Part shown: positions 1 through 8,595 of the stretch, in pieces | Layout of the letters: the number at the start of each line of letters is the position of its first letter | Position numbering within the stretch: the stretch's first letter is position 1 | Assembly: GCF_030813635.1 (NCBI RefSeq) | Contig: NZ_JAUSUM010000004.1 | Span: forward strand, 142,851 to 206,850 | Reading direction: 5' to 3' | Origin: Salibacterium salarium | GTDB lineage: Bacteria; Bacillota; Bacilli; Bacillales; Marinococcaceae | DNA length: 64,000 bases | Notes under the pieces: generated by a model | What the model was told of the DNA's origin: nothing | The model's database searches: none | The model's input: the letters and a program-made list of their open reading frames with translations, nothing else | Program-made: the position numbers and the translations under genes

Positions 1-2
1 AT

Positions 3-257
3 TTCGAAGATGCTCTATCATGGTGGGATAACAGAGAGGAAATCGAATTAGATGGTTATCCGAAAGCGAAAAAATATACTGTTCATGAGTTAGAAGAGAG
101 AAGCTTCAATATTGATTTATGTGGATTTCCAAACGAAGAAGAAGTTATCTTGGAACCGATGGATTTAATCATGGAATATCAAGAAAAAAGAGCATCATTA
201 AATGCTGAAATTGACCATGTATTAGAGCAAATAACTTCTAAGCTTGGAGATGATTAA
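3..257 (+). CDS. hsdM: Type I restriction-modification methyltransferase subunit M, C-terminal end (partial)
   Basis: Only the last 84 codons are inside the window; the reading frame is open from the left edge. It ends in a charged, helical tail (…EYQEKRASLNAEIDHVLEQI…) of the kind seen at the C-terminus of HsdM, where a helix contacts the specificity subunit. The stop codon overlaps the start of a clear hsdS, the usual hsdM-hsdS coupling. HsdM is the adenine-N6 methyltransferase subunit of a type I enzyme and works as M2S1. The catalytic NPPF/Y region is upstream of the window, so the assignment rests on position and tail and not on the active site. Confidence 0.8.
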   Translation, partial: FEDALSWWDNREEIELDGYPKAKKYTVHELEERSFNIDLCGFPNEEEVILEPMDLIMEYQEKRASLNAEIDHVLEQITSKLGDD

Positions 258-1699
258 ATTGAACGGAGAAGATTTAAAGAACAGTATTTTACAACTAGCT
301 GTTCAAGGAAAGCTAGTAGAACAAAAGGAAGAGGAAGGTACTGCAGATGAATTGTTTCATCAGATTCAGGAAGAAAGGGAACGTTTGATTGATGAAGGAA
401 AGACAAATAAACAAAAAAAAATGCCTGAGATTACAGAAGAAGAGATTCCATTTGATATTCCAGATGGCTGGAAGTGGGTGAGAATTAATGATTTAGCCGA
501 AGCAATTAACAGCCCCTTTGCTGATGGGCCTTTTGGTAGCAATCTTAAGAAATCTCATTATATAGATGAACCTGAGGTAAGAATAGTTCAATTGAGTAAT
601 ATAGGCTCAGATGGTTGGAAAAATGATAATGTGAAATACACTTCATTTAAACATCTGGAATCTATAAAAAGAAGTCAAGTATACAGCGGGGATATAGTAA
701 TTGCAAAAATGATGCCAGCAGGTCGTGCAATGATAGTTCCTAATATAGAATCTCACTACGTTTTATGATGCGGTTAAGTTTGTTCCACATAGAATGCTTA
801 GCAAAAAATACCTTTTAAATGCAATTAATAGTGGAATGTTTAGAAAACAAATTTATTCACAAGTACAAGGGATTACAAGAGTTCGTACTAGTTTGACAAA
901 AATTAAAGGCTATCTATTGCCCCTCCCGCCTTTTGAAGAACAAAAACGGATCGTAGCAAAAATCGAAGAGTTAATGCCATATGCTGACGAATATGACAAA
1001 GCTAATATAGAACTAGGAAAATTAAATGAGAAGTTCCCTGAAGATATGCAAAAATCCATTTTACAATATGCTATTCAAGGAAAACTTGTAGAGCAGCGTG
1101 AAGAAGAGGGAACAGCGGAAGAACTGTACCATCAGATTCAAGTAGAGAAAGAGCAACTAGTTGAAGAAGGTAAAATCAAGAAACAAAAGAAATTGCCAGA
1201 GATTACAGAAGAAGAAATCCCGTTTGATATACCTAAGAGTTGGAAGTGGGTTAGAATAAATGAAATTGCGTCATTTATTAAAGCAGGTGGAGACAAACCG
1301 AAAGAAATTATTGATCAGAAAAATAGCTATTACGACGTACCGGTAATTGGTAATGGGAAAGAAAACAACGGAATAGTTGGATATACGACTACACCTACTG
1401 TAGAAGTACCTTGTTTAACAGTTTCAGGAAGAGGAACTATAGGTTATACATGTTATAGATCAGAGCCTTTTACACCGATTGTAAGACTTATAGTGCTAAA
1501 TTTCCCAAGTGGGATTTCAAATCACTATATTGAATATGTTTTAACAGCACCATTAGAGAAGGGGGTAGGAACAAGTATAAAGCAGTTAACAGTCCCAATG
1601 ATTAAAACAAAACTGGTCCCTTTACCTCCAATCGAAGAACAAAAACGAATCGTAGCAAAGATCGAAGATTTAGAGCCGTATACAGAACGCTTAGAATAA
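250..1699 (+). pseudogene. hsdS: Type I restriction-modification specificity subunit, frameshifted
   Basis: The protein would determine the DNA target of the type I enzyme. Two reading frames (250-768 and about 767-1699) together give a normal two-TRD HsdS of about 480 residues. The first ends at TGA 766-768 just after …IESHYVL; the expected continuation (DAVKFVPH…) starts at 767 in the next frame, so one base was gained or two lost there. The characteristic repeats are visible: ILQLAVQGKLVEQKEEEGTA near the start and ILQYAIQGKLVEQREEEGTA in the middle, each followed by PEITEEEIPFDIP…WKWVRIN, plus LPP(F/I)EEQKRIVAKIE after each TRD. Start ATG 250 overlaps the hsdM stop; TTG 244 is the alternative. 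With the frameshift only a half subunit (one TRD) could be made unless frame is restored. No hsdR follows. Confidence 0.88.
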
Positions 1700-1830
1700 T
1701 AGAAGAGGTTTGTGGTTTGAATTTGCAATGATTTTTCAATCTTTTATTTAAATTGAGTGCGCTTGAGTTTTATTAGAAATATATCTTTACTCCATTTTGA
1801 AATGAAGATATTAATGAGGGAAGTGAAACT

Positions 1831-1905
1831 ATGACAGTTTGGTTATTTCGTGCTGGAAAACAAGGGGAATTTGAAAACAAATTTTTAGAAGACAACAAGA
1901 ATTAG
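1831..1905 (+). pseudogene. 5' stub of a restriction-enzyme-like gene
   Basis: A good ribosome binding site (GAGGGAAGTG) precedes ATG 1831, which opens a 24-codon frame beginning MTVWLFRAGKQGEFENKF and stopping at 1903-1905. The MTVW(L/V)FRAG start followed by glycine/glutamate is familiar from Mrr-like or other restriction-associated proteins found in type I loci. That resemblance is from memory and the fragment is short. The rest of the gene is missing: at about 1891-1898 the sequence switches to the middle of an unrelated dehydrogenase gene, so a deletion joined two genes here. Confidence 0.5.
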
Positions 1906-2300
1906 GAGCTGCTCACGTCCTATCGTATAAGTCCAGCCAGCTTACTGAACAGATCCTCGAAGTAAACGGCGGGCCTGTGGATTCCGTGCTGGATGTCGTC
2001 GGCGATGCCTTGTTTACCACTTCGTTGCAGGTCCTCAAAAAGGGAGGGAAATTCTGCACTTCCGGTTCAGCAGGCGGCCAAAAGACAGAGCTCGATTTCA
2101 GAACCCTTTACTTAAAGCACATCACCTTGTATGGTTCTGTTTTAGGGACAAGAAAAGAGTTCAAACAAATGCTTGATGCTATAGCAGAGGGCAAAATCAA
2201 ACCTGTCATTGACCGCACGTTTCCACTGGAAGAAGCTCGAGACGCTCAAACCTATTTTGAACATGCAGGGAAACTCGGGAAGATCGTCCTCATCCCGTAA
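1896..2300 (+). pseudogene. 3' half of an MDR-family zinc-type alcohol dehydrogenase/quinone oxidoreductase
   Basis: From about 1896 one frame reads QELGAAHVLSYKSSQL… and runs through VDSVLDVVGDALF, GGKFCTSGSAGG and KIVLIP to the stop at 2298-2300. These are the C-terminal half of the Rossmann domain and the closing strand of medium-chain dehydrogenase/reductase proteins of the quinone oxidoreductase type. The N-terminal catalytic domain and the GxGxxG nucleotide-binding turn are absent. A start could be taken at GTG 1977, but no proper ribosome binding site is seen and the product would lack the active site. It is a deletion remnant joined to the restriction-like stub just upstream. Confidence 0.85.
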
Positions 2301-2507
2301 AACGTATCTTATGATGTTTTTTAATGGTACCTGTCACGCCTTGGGTTTAGTCGCATTATAGCGTGTAACCCGTAACCCGAATAGAGGGAACTTTTTAAAA
2401 TGAATTTTTTATTCTCTTTATCATAACGTCTTAAATGGGAATGTGATAAAATGTAAATTAAAATAATTTTTCTTATAACTTACAAATGATTGAAAAGAAT
2501 ATAAGGT

Positions 2508-5255
2508 GTGAAAAAGGTGGATACTGAAAAGAATTTAATATTATTAAAAGATAAGGATAAAACTCAAGAAATTGAATCTTTGAATTTTGAAGATGGTAAG
2601 TGCATGGTTCGATATTATAACAATAGTAAGTTATATACTTTTAATGAAAAAAACGTAGTGTGGCTTAAAACCCCAAGAATAGTGGATTCAACTAAACAAA
2701 TAGTATATAGTAACAATGAACGAATACTAAATATTAATCAAATACTCGACTTCGGAAGCTATTTTAAGCTTGTTTTTAGAAACGGAAACGCGAAAGTTTA
2801 TTTAAGCTCCGATATTATGATTGAACAGTCATGTTTAACGAATAAAAAAGCTAACGATTGTTTTGATTACTTAAAAAAGATGGCAAATAATATAGGAGAG
2901 GAATCTAATGAGGAAGATAGTTTTTTGGGTAAAGAGTACAACAAAATATCCACTATCAGCCCACGCAGTGTTTTATCGACCTACCTGCAGCGCAAGGACT
3001 TAACAAGAAAAGAGAATCAAACACAAGTTATTTATCCATTTGGATTTAACGAAAGTCAAAAAGCGGCCACAGAAAATGCCATGATTGAGCAATTAAGTGT
3101 TATTCAAGGACCACCGGGGACAGGAAAGACACAAACCATATTAAACATAATTGCCAATGCTCTTTTAAATAATAAGACAGTTGCGATTGTTTCCAACAAT
3201 AATTCAGCAACAGCTAATGTACTTGAAAAATTACAAAAGTATGAACTTGATTTTATTGCTGCTTATCTTGGTAATAAAGAAAACAAAGAAAACTTTTTTG
3301 CTCACCAAAATACAACTTATCCGGACATGAACGACTGGGAGTTAGAAGAATCCAAGTATCAATCAATATTGGAAAGCTTAAACGAATTGCAACAGGAATT
3401 AAGTAAAATGCTAGAATTCAAAAATGAACAGGCCCTATTAAAGCAAGAGTTATCTGCGTTTCGAACAGAATATGAGTATTTTGCTGACTATTACGCAAAT
3501 TCAACTTTTCAGCATGTTCAAATTAATTCAGTGTTTCAATTAAGTGCAGAGAAGATCTTAAAGATATTGATTAAATACGAACAAAGAATTAAAAGAAATA
3601 ATTTTAAATTACGTGATAAGATCTATAATCTTATTGTCTTTGGAATATATAATTTCAATTTATATAAACACCCTCCTGAAGAGATTATTTCTTCTTTACA
3701 AAAAGCGTATTACGATCAAAAGTTTAATGAGTTAACTAACAAAGTAGAGCAATTAGAGAATAGCTTGGAAAACTATGATTTTGATAATGCAATGAAACAA
3801 TATAGTGAAGATTCTATGAAGATATTTAAAGCTTTCCTAACTAAAAAATACTACCCAGGTAATAAAAGAACAGCATTTAAAGAAGATGCATTGCGGAAAA
3901 ACTTTGGGGAATTTATTAAAGAGTATCCAGTTATCTTAAGCACTACCCATTCCTTGCGTAACTGTGTATCAAAGAATTATCTTTTTGACTATGTGTTGAT
4001 TGATGAGGCTTCACAAGTTGATATAGTTACAGGAGCATTAGCTTTTTCTTGTGCTAAAAATGTGGTTACTGTAGGAGATTTGATGCAGCTCCCTAATGTT
4101 ATACCGAAGGAAGAAAAAGAAAAAGCTACAAAGATATTTCAGTCATATGAACTTAATCCAGCGTATGATTATGCAGAACATAGTTTATTATCTTCAGTGG
4201 TAACTTTATATGAAGAGGTACCAAAGACACTGTTAAGAGAACATTATCGTTGTCATCCCAAGATTATTAATTATTGTAATCAGAAATTTTATAACAATGA
4301 ACTAATTCTCTTAACGGATGAGCGTGAATCAGAAAATCCAATGCTCTTATATAAAACAGTAAAAGGTAATCACGCTAGAGGAAGATGGAACCAGCGTCAA
4401 ATTGATGTTATTTTTAATGAAGTTATACCTCAACAAAAATTTTATAATAATGAACACTCCCTAGGTATTGTTTCACCGTTTCGACCACAAGTACAAGAAC
4501 TACAAAAAGCTGGTGAATTAGAAAATGCGGAAATAGACACCGTACATAAATTCCAAGGTCGAGAAATGGATAATATCATTCTATCTACTGTTTCTAATGA
4601 TATTAATGTAAATGACTTCGCTGACACTTCTAATCTTATTAATGTTGCTGTATCTCGAGCTGTCGATAAATTAGTTGTAGTGGTTGCTGATGATTGTGAG
4701 AATTGGCACGGAACAAACATTGGTGATCTAGTCAGATATATAAAATATAATAATTTCGACATTATTGAAAGTGAAATTCGTTCAGTATTTGATTTACTTT
4801 ATAGCAGTTACTCCAAGGAACTTTTGAAATTTATGAATAATAACAAACAGATATCTGAACATATGTCAGAAAACCTCATGAGTGCCGTGATAGAAAAAGT
4901 CTTAAATGAAGTAGAGTTTAGAAGTTTTGATTTCGTATTGCACCATCCATTACGTTTGTTAATCAAAGATTCAGCCAAACTAACTGAAGATGAGACTAAA
5001 TTTGTGAGTAATGAATTAACACATACTGATTTTTTGATTTTTAATAAAATGGATAAAATGCCAGTATTAGTAGTAGAAGTTGATGGTCATCGTTTTCATG
5101 AAGATAATAGTGATCAACTGAAACGTGATAAAATGAAAGATAAAATATTAGAAAAGTATGGAATTCCAATTGTTAGAATGAAAACGACAGGTAGTGAAGA
5201 AGAAACTGTACTCCGCCATAAACTCATGGAACAATTAAATGTTAATGCGAGCTAA
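2508..5255 (+). CDS. Superfamily 1 (Upf1/DNA2-like) helicase with C-terminal nuclease-like domain
   Basis: A 915-residue intact protein, not recognised as a named gene. Helicase motifs appear in order: Q/N…FGFNESQKAA before Walker A GPPGTGKTQT (about 201-210), a long helical insertion (about 265-440), DEAS motif II in VLIDEASQVD (about 495-504), LREHYRCHPKI, motif V HKFQGREMDNI (about 680) and motif VI NVAVSRAVDKLVVV (about 710). The C-terminal 150 residues contain DFLIFNK…PVLVVEVDGHRFHEDNSDQLKRD, a pattern like DUF2726/DUF559-type PD-(D/E)xK nucleases. It starts at GTG 2508 with an AAGG box close by; GTG 2517 is possible. The GC content is lower than in many later genes, which suggests transfer. 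Position beside a type I R-M remnant and ahead of an IS suggests phage defence; this is inference from context and architecture. Confidence 0.8.
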   Translation: MKKVDTEKNLILLKDKDKTQEIESLNFEDGKCMVRYYNNSKLYTFNEKNVVWLKTPRIVDSTKQIVYSNNERILNINQILDFGSYFKLVFRNGNAKVYLSSDIMIEQSCLTNKKANDCFDYLKKMANNIGEESNEEDSFLGKEYNKISTISPRSVLSTYLQRKDLTRKENQTQVIYPFGFNESQKAATENAMIEQLSVIQGPPGTGKTQTILNIIANALLNNKTVAIVSNNNSATANVLEKLQKYELDFIAAYLGNKENKENFFAHQNTTYPDMNDWELEESKYQSILESLNELQQELSKMLEFKNEQALLKQELSAFRTEYEYFADYYANSTFQHVQINSVFQLSAEKILKILIKYEQRIKRNNFKLRDKIYNLIVFGIYNFNLYKHPPEEIISSLQKAYYDQKFNELTNKVEQLENSLENYDFDNAMKQYSEDSMKIFKAFLTKKYYPGNKRTAFKEDALRKNFGEFIKEYPVILSTTHSLRNCVSKNYLFDYVLIDEASQVDIVTGALAFSCAKNVVTVGDLMQLPNVIPKEEKEKATKIFQSYELNPAYDYAEHSLLSSVVTLYEEVPKTLLREHYRCHPKIINYCNQKFYNNELILLTDERESENPMLLYKTVKGNHARGRWNQRQIDVIFNEVIPQQKFYNNEHSLGIVSPFRPQVQELQKAGELENAEIDTVHKFQGREMDNIILSTVSNDINVNDFADTSNLINVAVSRAVDKLVVVVADDCENWHGTNIGDLVRYIKYNNFDIIESEIRSVFDLLYSSYSKELLKFMNNNKQISEHMSENLMSAVIEKVLNEVEFRSFDFVLHHPLRLLIKDSAKLTEDETKFVSNELTHTDFLIFNKMDKMPVLVVEVDGHRFHEDNSDQLKRDKMKDKILEKYGIPIVRMKTTGSEEETVLRHKLMEQLNVNAS

Positions 5256-5390
5256 ATAGGGTCTGCTGAATTCAATAAATTTGCTGATTCCACAAGGATT
5301 ATGGCTTATTATTTCGAAAACATATGCTCTGCATTTTTCTTTATCCTCTATTATTTTCGTGCCGGCTGCTGCGTTGTCGGCACTAATTTT
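5256..5390. other. Intergenic stretch with no intact gene
   Basis: Starts just after the helicase stop. It contains the string GGGTCTGCTGAA, which looks like an insertion-sequence end, and a GC-rich patch at 5361-5380 that could be a decayed piece of an ISL3 N-terminal zinc-finger region. No open frame or clear terminator can be supported. Confidence 0.35.
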
Positions 5391-5417
5391 GGCTCTATAG
5401 TGAATGTTGTGGTGTAG

Positions 5418-6404
5418 GTAACGCTACGAAAACGCCGTTATCGCTGCACCGCTTGTGGCCATGCCTTTTTTGAACGGCTGCTGCTAGTGGCCCGTTATCA
5501 ACGCCAGACATCGATGTTAACGGAAGAAGCCCTTCTTTTCACCGCCGATTTATCTTTTACTCAGGCAGGCAAGCATCTGGGTTTGAGTGTTCATCGTATG
5601 ATCCGGCTGTTGGATCAACGACAGGTGGAAGGGCGTACCGTGCTCCCCCGAGCGATTGCGATTGATGAATTCAAGGGCGATGCCGGTGGGGAACGATTTC
5701 AAACGGTCGTGGTGGATGCGGAGTCCCGGGAGATTTTAAATATCCTGCCGGACCGGCGTAGGGACACCATTTTCTCTTATTTGAAGAGCTGTGATACCTC
5801 GAGGCTTCAGATGGTGGTGATGGACTTGTCCCAGGGATTTAAAAAAGCTGTCCGGGAAGCATTGGGAAATCCTCTTATCATTGCGGACCGCTTTCATTAT
5901 ATGCGGCAGGTTTACTGGGCGTTTGATGAGATCCGGCGGGAGGTGCAGCACGAGCTCTGGAAGCAGGAGCGAATTCAGATGAAGCGAAACAAAGAGGTAT
6001 TGTGGAAATCGCCGTTTCGATTATCGGAAGAAGGCCGGGAACGGGTCGAGGAACTACTGCCCTGGGGTGATCGCTTACGTCAGGCTTACGAGCTGAAGAA
6101 TGCCTTAGATTATTGGTTTAAAACGAGTGATGAGACCACGGCCAAGGCCGGCCTGGAAACCTGGATGGAACAGGCTGAAGCATCAGGCATCGCCTCGTTT
6201 CAGAAGGTAGTCAAAACCTTTCAAACCTGGAAACAGGAAATCCTGCATTCGTTCATGTATCCGTATAATAATGGTTATATCGAAGGCATCAATAATACGA
6301 CCAAAGTGATCAAACGTGTCTCTTATGGTATCAAAAGTTTTGAGCGCTTAAAGAAGAAAATCCTTTGGCGTCAACAAGTCCCCACCACCCTTAAGCATGC
6401 TTAA
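5418..6404 (+). pseudogene. ISL3-family transposase, N-terminally truncated
   Basis: The longest open frame begins at GTG 5487 (MARYQRQTS…, 305 residues), but the same frame reads back to 5418 with RKRRYRCTACGHAFFERL, half of the zinc-finger region that precedes the catalytic domain. An in-frame TAG at 5415-5417 and the lack of a start show the 5' end is lost. The body is typical: AIDEFKG…RFQTVVVD, ILPDRRRDTIFSYL, VVMDLSQGFKKAV, IIADRFHYMRQVYWAFDEIRR and, near the end, YNNGYIEGINNTTKVIKRVSYG. The DDE residues can be placed at DEF, MD(L/M)S and the E of GYIEG. Full-length relatives have about 400 residues. The product is probably inactive because DNA binding needs the missing domain. Confidence 0.85.
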
Positions 6405-6413
6405 GGGTGGTGG
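6382..6413. terminator. Perfect 32-bp palindrome at the end of the transposase gene
   Basis: CCACCACCC…GGGTGGTGG with a TTAAGCATGCTTAA core, fully self-complementary and overlapping the last codons of the transposase. It is followed by A-rich sequence on + and so lacks a T-tract in the gene's direction. It may limit transcription into or out of the element. Confidence 0.55.
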
Positions 6414-6430
6414 AAAAAGAGAGCCAAAAA

Positions 6431-6853
6431 TTATTGTTTTAGTCGAAGGACTTCTTCGGTGGTGAGTCCTGTTAATTCAGAGATCGTTTCGATATCCATG
6501 TCTTTTTTCAACATTTCTTCAGCAATTTCCGTTTTTGCTTTTTCCATGCCCTTTTTTTCGTAAGATACCATAAACTCCCTCACTTTTCGCCTTCTCTTCC
6601 GTCCATCTTTTTCACCTCTTCCTGTAGTTTCTTTTCTTCCGAGAAAGTAAGAGTTAGAAATGTTTCGAAAAAAACGGTTAACAGATCGGATCTAGCAGGA
6701 TCTATATTCATGCGAGCCATCATATGTAGAAATTCTTTTTTTTACCTGTATTTTCTCCTTTTTATTATACCCCATTTTCGAGAGCATTGGAGCGTTTAAA
6801 TGGTTGTTGTGCGGACAAAGCGTCGCCAATTCAGTTGTTTTAAAGGGAAATTT
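6431..6853 (-). pseudogene. Decayed Rpn-family (recombination-promoting nuclease/putative transposase) C-terminal remnant, copy 1
   Basis: On the minus strand the sequence parallels the better preserved copy at 8011-8430: LKQLNWRRFVR at the 5' end, then Met-Arg-Ile-Asp-Pro, FETFLTLTFSEE-like, SYEKKGMEK-like and LTTEEVLRLKQ at the stop (TTA at 6431-6433 on +). Several frameshifts interrupt it. The Rpn family are RecA-independent recombination nucleases related to transposase_31. This C-terminal half lacks the PD-(D/E)xK catalytic core. The two copies are in the same orientation and bracket the toxin-antitoxin pair and an MFS fragment. Confidence 0.75.
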
Positions 6854-6947
6854 AATTTAAAGAAAATTATAACATTTGTTATCTGAACGTTTATGATAAT
6901 GCGAATATAAGTTATAATAAAAGTATCGTTTACCGGAGGTGCATAAT

Positions 6948-7118
6948 ATGTCTATTCCAGAAAAAATTATCAAGGAAATTGACATGTTGAGTGAGGAAGA
7001 AAGGAAAAAAGTACTTGAAAAAATAAAAGAAAAATATATGTCTCCGGATGTTATTTTACTAAATAAAAATCATGACTGGTGGGATAATGAGGAGGATGAC
7101 ATATACAATGAGCGGTAG
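6948..7118 (+). CDS. Short antitoxin-like protein upstream of PemK/MazF toxin
   Basis: A 56-residue frame (MSIPEKIIKEIDMLSEEERKK…, ending NEERDD-like acidic …DWWDNEEDDIYNER) with an excellent ribosome binding site, CGGAGGTG, 7 bases before ATG 6948. It ends 11 bases inside the start of the PemK-type toxin, the normal arrangement of a type II antitoxin-toxin operon. The N-terminal part is helical and basic-acidic; the C-terminus is acidic with two tryptophans, as in tails that wrap around MazF-fold toxins. No known antitoxin family was recognised, and there is no obvious ribbon-helix-helix or AbrB start. The role is inferred from position. Confidence 0.75.
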   Translation: MSIPEKIIKEIDMLSEEERKKVLEKIKEKYMSPDVILLNKNHDWWDNEEDDIYNER

Positions 7119-7437
7119 GATGAAGCAGGGCGATGTTTGGTTGGCGGATGTCCTTTTTAAAGGGACTCATCAAACGAAGCAGCGTTCTGTTATTATTGTA
7201 GGAAATGAATTGGCATTGGATGTGGATGTCATTATTACCCCTGTAACCAGCCAACATCCTAGAAATCAATTTGATGTTGTTTTGGAATATTGGAACGAAG
7301 CCGGGTTATTAAAACCATCGGTGGCACGTACTTCAAAAATTATGTCGGTACATGGATCTGAATTAAAACGTCGTTTAGGTGTTTTACATAAGCATGATCT
7401 TGAACAAGTCCTCTATATGTGCAGGAATTTATTTTAG
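7108..7437 (+). CDS. Type II toxin, PemK/MazF family mRNA interferase
   Basis: About 109 residues. KQGDVWLADVLFKGTHQTKQRSVIIVG is the classic MazF/PemK first strand-loop (GD(V/I)W…G…K.RP.(V/I)(V/L)), followed by DVDVIITPVTSQ (T/S of the active site), PSVARTSKIMSVH and RRLGVLHKHDLEQV. These proteins are sequence-specific ribonucleases that arrest translation when the antitoxin is degraded. ATG 7108 overlaps the antitoxin stop and has GAGGAGG 12 bases upstream; ATG 7096 and 7120 are alternatives. The residue after the first loop is KQ where most family members have RP, a small deviation. The pair sits between two transposase-like remnants. Confidence 0.88.
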   Translation: MSGRMKQGDVWLADVLFKGTHQTKQRSVIIVGNELALDVDVIITPVTSQHPRNQFDVVLEYWNEAGLLKPSVARTSKIMSVHGSELKRRLGVLHKHDLEQVLYMCRNLF

Positions 7438-7466
7438 CTGTCTTACTGTTTATGCCCTGGATTTCA

Positions 7467-8006
7467 TCAAGCCGTTTTCTTTACAGAAGAAGAAGCCAAC
7501 CCTGCAAGGAAGATTCCGATAAGCACAAAAACAAAAGCATGTAAGAGCCCCATGATTTCTCCAAATAACCCCAACATCGGCGGGCCGGCAAGAAAGGCGG
7601 AGTACCCGATAATAGAAACAATACTTACTCTGGTGACGGCTCCTTCTGATTCTTCGCCGGCAGCGGAAATGCCGACCGGAAAGCCCAGCGATGTGCCAAG
7701 TCCCCATAAAAAGACACCAACTGATGCCACAGGCAGATATCCTGAGAATATCACAAGAGCCAGTCCTGAGAACGCTAATCCGGAGGCGGTTCGAAGAACG
7801 GGAACCCGGCCGAATCGGTTGAGGAAAAATCTGCCTGCTGTGCGGCCCAGGAACATGGCCGTTAAAAACAGGGTGAACATGGCGCTCCCGGTGATAGGCT
7901 GTACGTTGAAACCGTCCACCATGGCAAGAGGCAGCCAGTCATTGGCCGATCCTTCAGCAAAAGCCATGCCAAAGACAACGAGACCAATAAACAGCGTCCT
8001 GGGTAT
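7467..8006 (-). pseudogene. MFS transporter, C-terminal half
   Basis: On the minus strand the frame reads from about 8006 (RTLFIGLVVFGMAFAEGSANDW…) to the stop at 7467 with six likely membrane spans and MFS features such as FLGRTAGRFFLNRFGRVPVLR between spans. It corresponds to the second half of a twelve-span major facilitator; AEGSANDWLP is typical of the YbjJ-like sugar/unknown MFS group. The N-terminal half is absent because the frame runs straight into the stop of the Rpn remnant at 8011. An ATG at 7967 could start translation but would give half a transporter. Confidence 0.8.
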
Positions 8007-8010
8007 AACG

Positions 8011-8430
8011 CTATTGTTGTTTTAATTGAAGCACTTCCTTGGTTGTGAGCTCTGTCACTTCGGCTATCGTTTCCACATCCATGTCTTTTTTCAGCATCTC
8101 TGAAGCAATTTCCTCTTTCGTCTTTTCCATCCCTTTCTTTTCGTAAGAGACCATAAGCTCCATCACTTTGTCGCTTTCCTGTTTTTCCATTGTTTTCACC
8201 TCTTCCCGTAATTGTTCTTCTTCAGAAGGAGTAAGTGTTAAGTAGGTTTCGAAAAAACCGGTCAGTAATGTGAAAGGAGCAGGATCTATATTTATGCGGA
8301 TCATCATACGCAAAAATTCTTTTTTTACTTCTACTTTCTCCTTCTCATTATACCCTGTTTTAAATAGCAATGCAGCGCTAAAAGGGTTGTTCGAGCGGAT
8401 AAAGTGTCGCCAACTCTGCTGTTTTAATTG
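8011..8430 (-). pseudogene. Rpn-family nuclease/putative transposase C-terminal remnant, copy 2
   Basis: The minus frame reads LKQQSWRHFIRSNNPFSAAL LF… through FLRMMIRINIDPAPFTLLTGFFETYLTLTPSEE to SYEKKGMEKTKEEIASEMLKKDMDVETIAEVT and LTTKEVLQLKQQ. These are the C-terminal motifs of Rpn proteins (WR.F…NP..AALL, then a helical basic tail). An in-frame TAA at 8443-8445 and no start upstream show the catalytic N-terminal half is gone. It is less decayed than copy 1 at 6431-6853. Its 3' end abuts the truncated MFS gene, so an element of this type inserted into, or recombined with, that gene. Confidence 0.8.
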
Positions 8431-8595
8431 TACGATAAGAAATTAAAAAAGCAGCACATCAAATGGAAATTAAATGGAGAAATAATCTGGCTCCTCCCGC
8501 CTTTGATCATAGGTGAAAAGAACAATTGGAAGAATGTTGCAGCGGTATTTTTCGTATAAGCGTCCGTAGTTTTTGTTAATAATGTTCACTCTATC
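8431..8595. other. Intergenic stretch ahead of the phn operon
   Basis: No gene is visible. The sequence becomes AT-rich toward 8560-8600, where the promoter for the phosphonate transporter operon should lie, but -35/-10 boxes could not be placed with confidence. Confidence 0.4.

Larger units (their letters stand above)
5391..6425 (+). mobile_element. ISL3-family insertion sequence, 5'-truncated
   Basis: The element carries an ISL3-type transposase remnant. Its probable ends are GGCTCT at 5391-5396 and AGAGCC at 6420-6425, as expected for ISL3 elements, whose ends begin GGCTCT. The flanks are CTAATTTT on the left and AAAAATTA on the right, which extend the inverted match and are not the 8-bp direct repeats left by a fresh insertion. 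About 1.03 kb lies between the ends, shorter than the usual 1.3-1.5 kb, matching the missing 5' part of the transposase. A perfect palindrome sits between the gene and the right end. Confidence 0.6.

Noticed and set aside
7552-8025. 157-codon plus-strand frame
   Set aside because: Antisense shadow of the MFS remnant on the minus strand; low-complexity composition and no ribosome binding site.
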